A stretch of DNA of 14,366 bases, taken from contig JAGLEW010000149.1 of the NCBI GenBank assembly GCA_023144875.1, forward strand, positions 1 to 14,366, written 5' to 3'. This document shows positions 13,802 through 14,366 of this stretch, piece after piece. The DNA is from Methylococcales bacterium. GTDB taxonomy: Bacteria; Pseudomonadota; Gammaproteobacteria; Methylococcales; Methylomonadaceae. Each line of letters starts with the position of its first letter. Position 1 is the first letter of the stretch. Position numbers and translations under genes: made by a program. A model generated the notes under the pieces. That model was not told the origin of the DNA. It made no database searches and saw only the letters and a program-made list of their open reading frames with translations.

Positions 13802-14155
13802 TTACTTACTGCCCCCACATTTTCCTTCACCACATTTTCCTTCTTTGGTTTTAGCTTTTTTACCTTTTTTATCGCCACACTTGCCTTCGCCACATTTACC
13901 TTCTTTGGTTTTAGACTTTTTATCTTTATTGTTACCCCCACATTTTCCTTCACCACAAGAACCTTCTTTCTTTTTAGCGGTGGTATCTTTCGCTTCAGCT
14001 AATTGCATATACCCGTCTGATAACTCGGCTAACTCAAAGAGTGCCCCTTCAGCCATCGCAGTATTAGGGGCTTCAGCCGAAACAGTACCAATACCTATGC
14101 CTGATAAAAGGGTTGTTCCTAGTGCAATAGAAAGTGATTTACGGTTTGTTTTCAT
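13802..14155 (-). CDS. Secreted EGKC-repeat protein, HvfA/bufferin-like RiPP precursor candidate
   Basis: A 117-aa exported, low-complexity protein. Residues 1-27 form a signal peptide (MKTNRKSLSIALGTTLL..., cut after VSA). A middle part with FELAELSDGYMQLAEA is followed by a Lys/Gly/Cys-rich tail containing six EG(K/S)C motifs (Cys 67, 72, 88, 93, 108, 113), paired as EGxCGEGKCG and separated by Lys-rich spacers. This layout matches HvfA-type precursor peptides, whose EGKC cysteines are modified by MNIO (DUF692) enzymes with a partner protein to give copper-binding groups. Those enzymes are not encoded in the window. AAAGGA lies eight bases before ATG 14155. The sigma/anti-sigma pair follows on the same strand. 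Sequence features are seen; family match is from recognition of the motif; copper function and modification are inference. Confidence 0.85.
   Translation of the reverse strand: MKTNRKSLSIALGTTLLSGIGIGTVSAEAPNTAMAEGALFELAELSDGYMQLAEAKDTTAKKKEGSCGEGKCGGNNKDKKSKTKEGKCGEGKCGDKKGKKAKTKEGKCGEGKCGGSK
13805..13966 (-). repeat. Three tandem coding repeats, 63 + 60 + 39 bp
   Basis: Each unit starts with EGxCGEGKCG and ends in a Lys-rich spacer: 13966-13904 (21 codons; EGSC variant), 13903-13844 (20 codons) and 13843-13805 (13 codons, truncated before the stop). Adjacent units are highly similar at DNA level, so the array can expand or contract by recombination or slippage. It keeps the reading frame because the two full units are multiples of three. 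Confidence 0.85.
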
Positions 14156-14300
14156 GAGAATGATCCTTTAAATATAAATACAGTTTTGCTTAGACTCGCA
14201 ATGAATCTGTTTATTAGTCGTTTGAATAGCCCATTCCTTTCAAAAAATTTAATTATTTTTCAGTATTAGACTTAAAACAGGCTAATCAAAGACTGAGTGA

Positions 14301-14366
14301 TTAAACCATCGTGGCTGAATTTTGCCAGCGCCATGTATCGACCATCATTTCTTCCAGTTCTTTTTC
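14301..14366 (-). CDS. galE: C-terminal end of UDP-glucose 4-epimerase GalE (partial)
   Basis: Only the last 21 codons before TAA (stop at 14303-14301) are inside the window; the 5' part lies to the right. The visible peptide contains LEEMMVDTWRWQ, resembling the conserved C-terminal helix of GalE (pattern Leu-x-x-Met-x-x-Asp-Thr-Trp-x-Trp-Gln), which interconverts UDP-glucose and UDP-galactose. A TAATCA/TGATTA inverted repeat (14283-14288 and 14298-14303) overlaps the stop and could be part of a weak terminator. The identification rests on about a dozen residues, so it is tentative. Confidence 0.55.
   Translation of the reverse strand, partial: EKELEEMMVDTWRWQNSATMV

Noticed and set aside
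13805..13966. Regularly spaced repeats as a possible CRISPR array
   Set aside because: The repeats are in-frame protein-coding units without unique spacers, and no cas genes are present.
13736..14171. Plus-strand open frames opposite the EGKC-repeat gene
   Set aside because: They are mirror images of the repeats (Phe/Ser/Pro-rich), while the minus strand has a signal peptide, a ribosome site and a recognisable motif family.

Overview
The window reads as a piece of chromosome from a low-GC gammaproteobacterium. The supporting evidence is gene order: dsbA / cytochrome c4 / engB, rpsP-rimM-trmD-rplS, hda beside a DUF2069 membrane protein, 4.5S RNA just ahead of dnaX-ybaB, and a TusB/DsrH-type protein. 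I cannot place it to genus from sequence alone. Almost all the DNA is housekeeping or periplasmic-stress related; I see no transposase, phage gene, tRNA or CRISPR array.

Layout. 1-1189 (minus): a di-haem cytochrome c4 with an unusual acidic linker, followed by dsbA, which runs off the left edge. 1311-1904 (plus): the ribosome-assembly GTPase EngB. Its stop codon overlaps the stop of a convergent gene (1901-3427, minus) for an exported caspase-like protease fused to a formylglycine-enzyme-like (FGE/C-lectin fold) domain. Across a 385-bp AT-rich divergent control region holding a near-consensus CRP-type site lies a lipoprotein (3813-5147, plus) that looks like CsgG plus DUF4384. The two genes look like one functional module. 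5187-7060 (minus): the rpsP-rimM-trmD-rplS operon with a plausible promoter. 7165-8204 (minus): hda overlapped by a DUF2069 membrane gene. 8476-8577: the signal recognition particle RNA gene ffs. 8611-12787 (plus): a tight six-gene run, dnaX, ybaB, a HIT-family hydrolase, a RecF/SMC-like ATPase of unknown role, a Gdx/SugE guanidinium-type exporter and a TusB/DsrH protein.

The right end (12808-14155, minus) is the most interesting region. A secreted small protein with six EG(K/S)C motifs in three tandem blocks resembles the HvfA/bufferin group of precursors of copper-related ribosomal peptides that are modified by MNIO (DUF692) enzymes. It is followed by an ECF-type sigma factor and a zinc-finger anti-sigma factor. 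The modification enzymes usually encoded beside such precursors are not here: galE (C-terminal fragment, 14301-14366) lies upstream and tusB lies convergent downstream. It therefore looks like an orphan precursor under possible sigma/anti-sigma control.

Two further points merit a check: a nine-C tract in dnaX placed where slippage would give a gamma-sized product, and the Asp-Asn in place of Asp-Glu in the Walker B motif of the lone ATPase.
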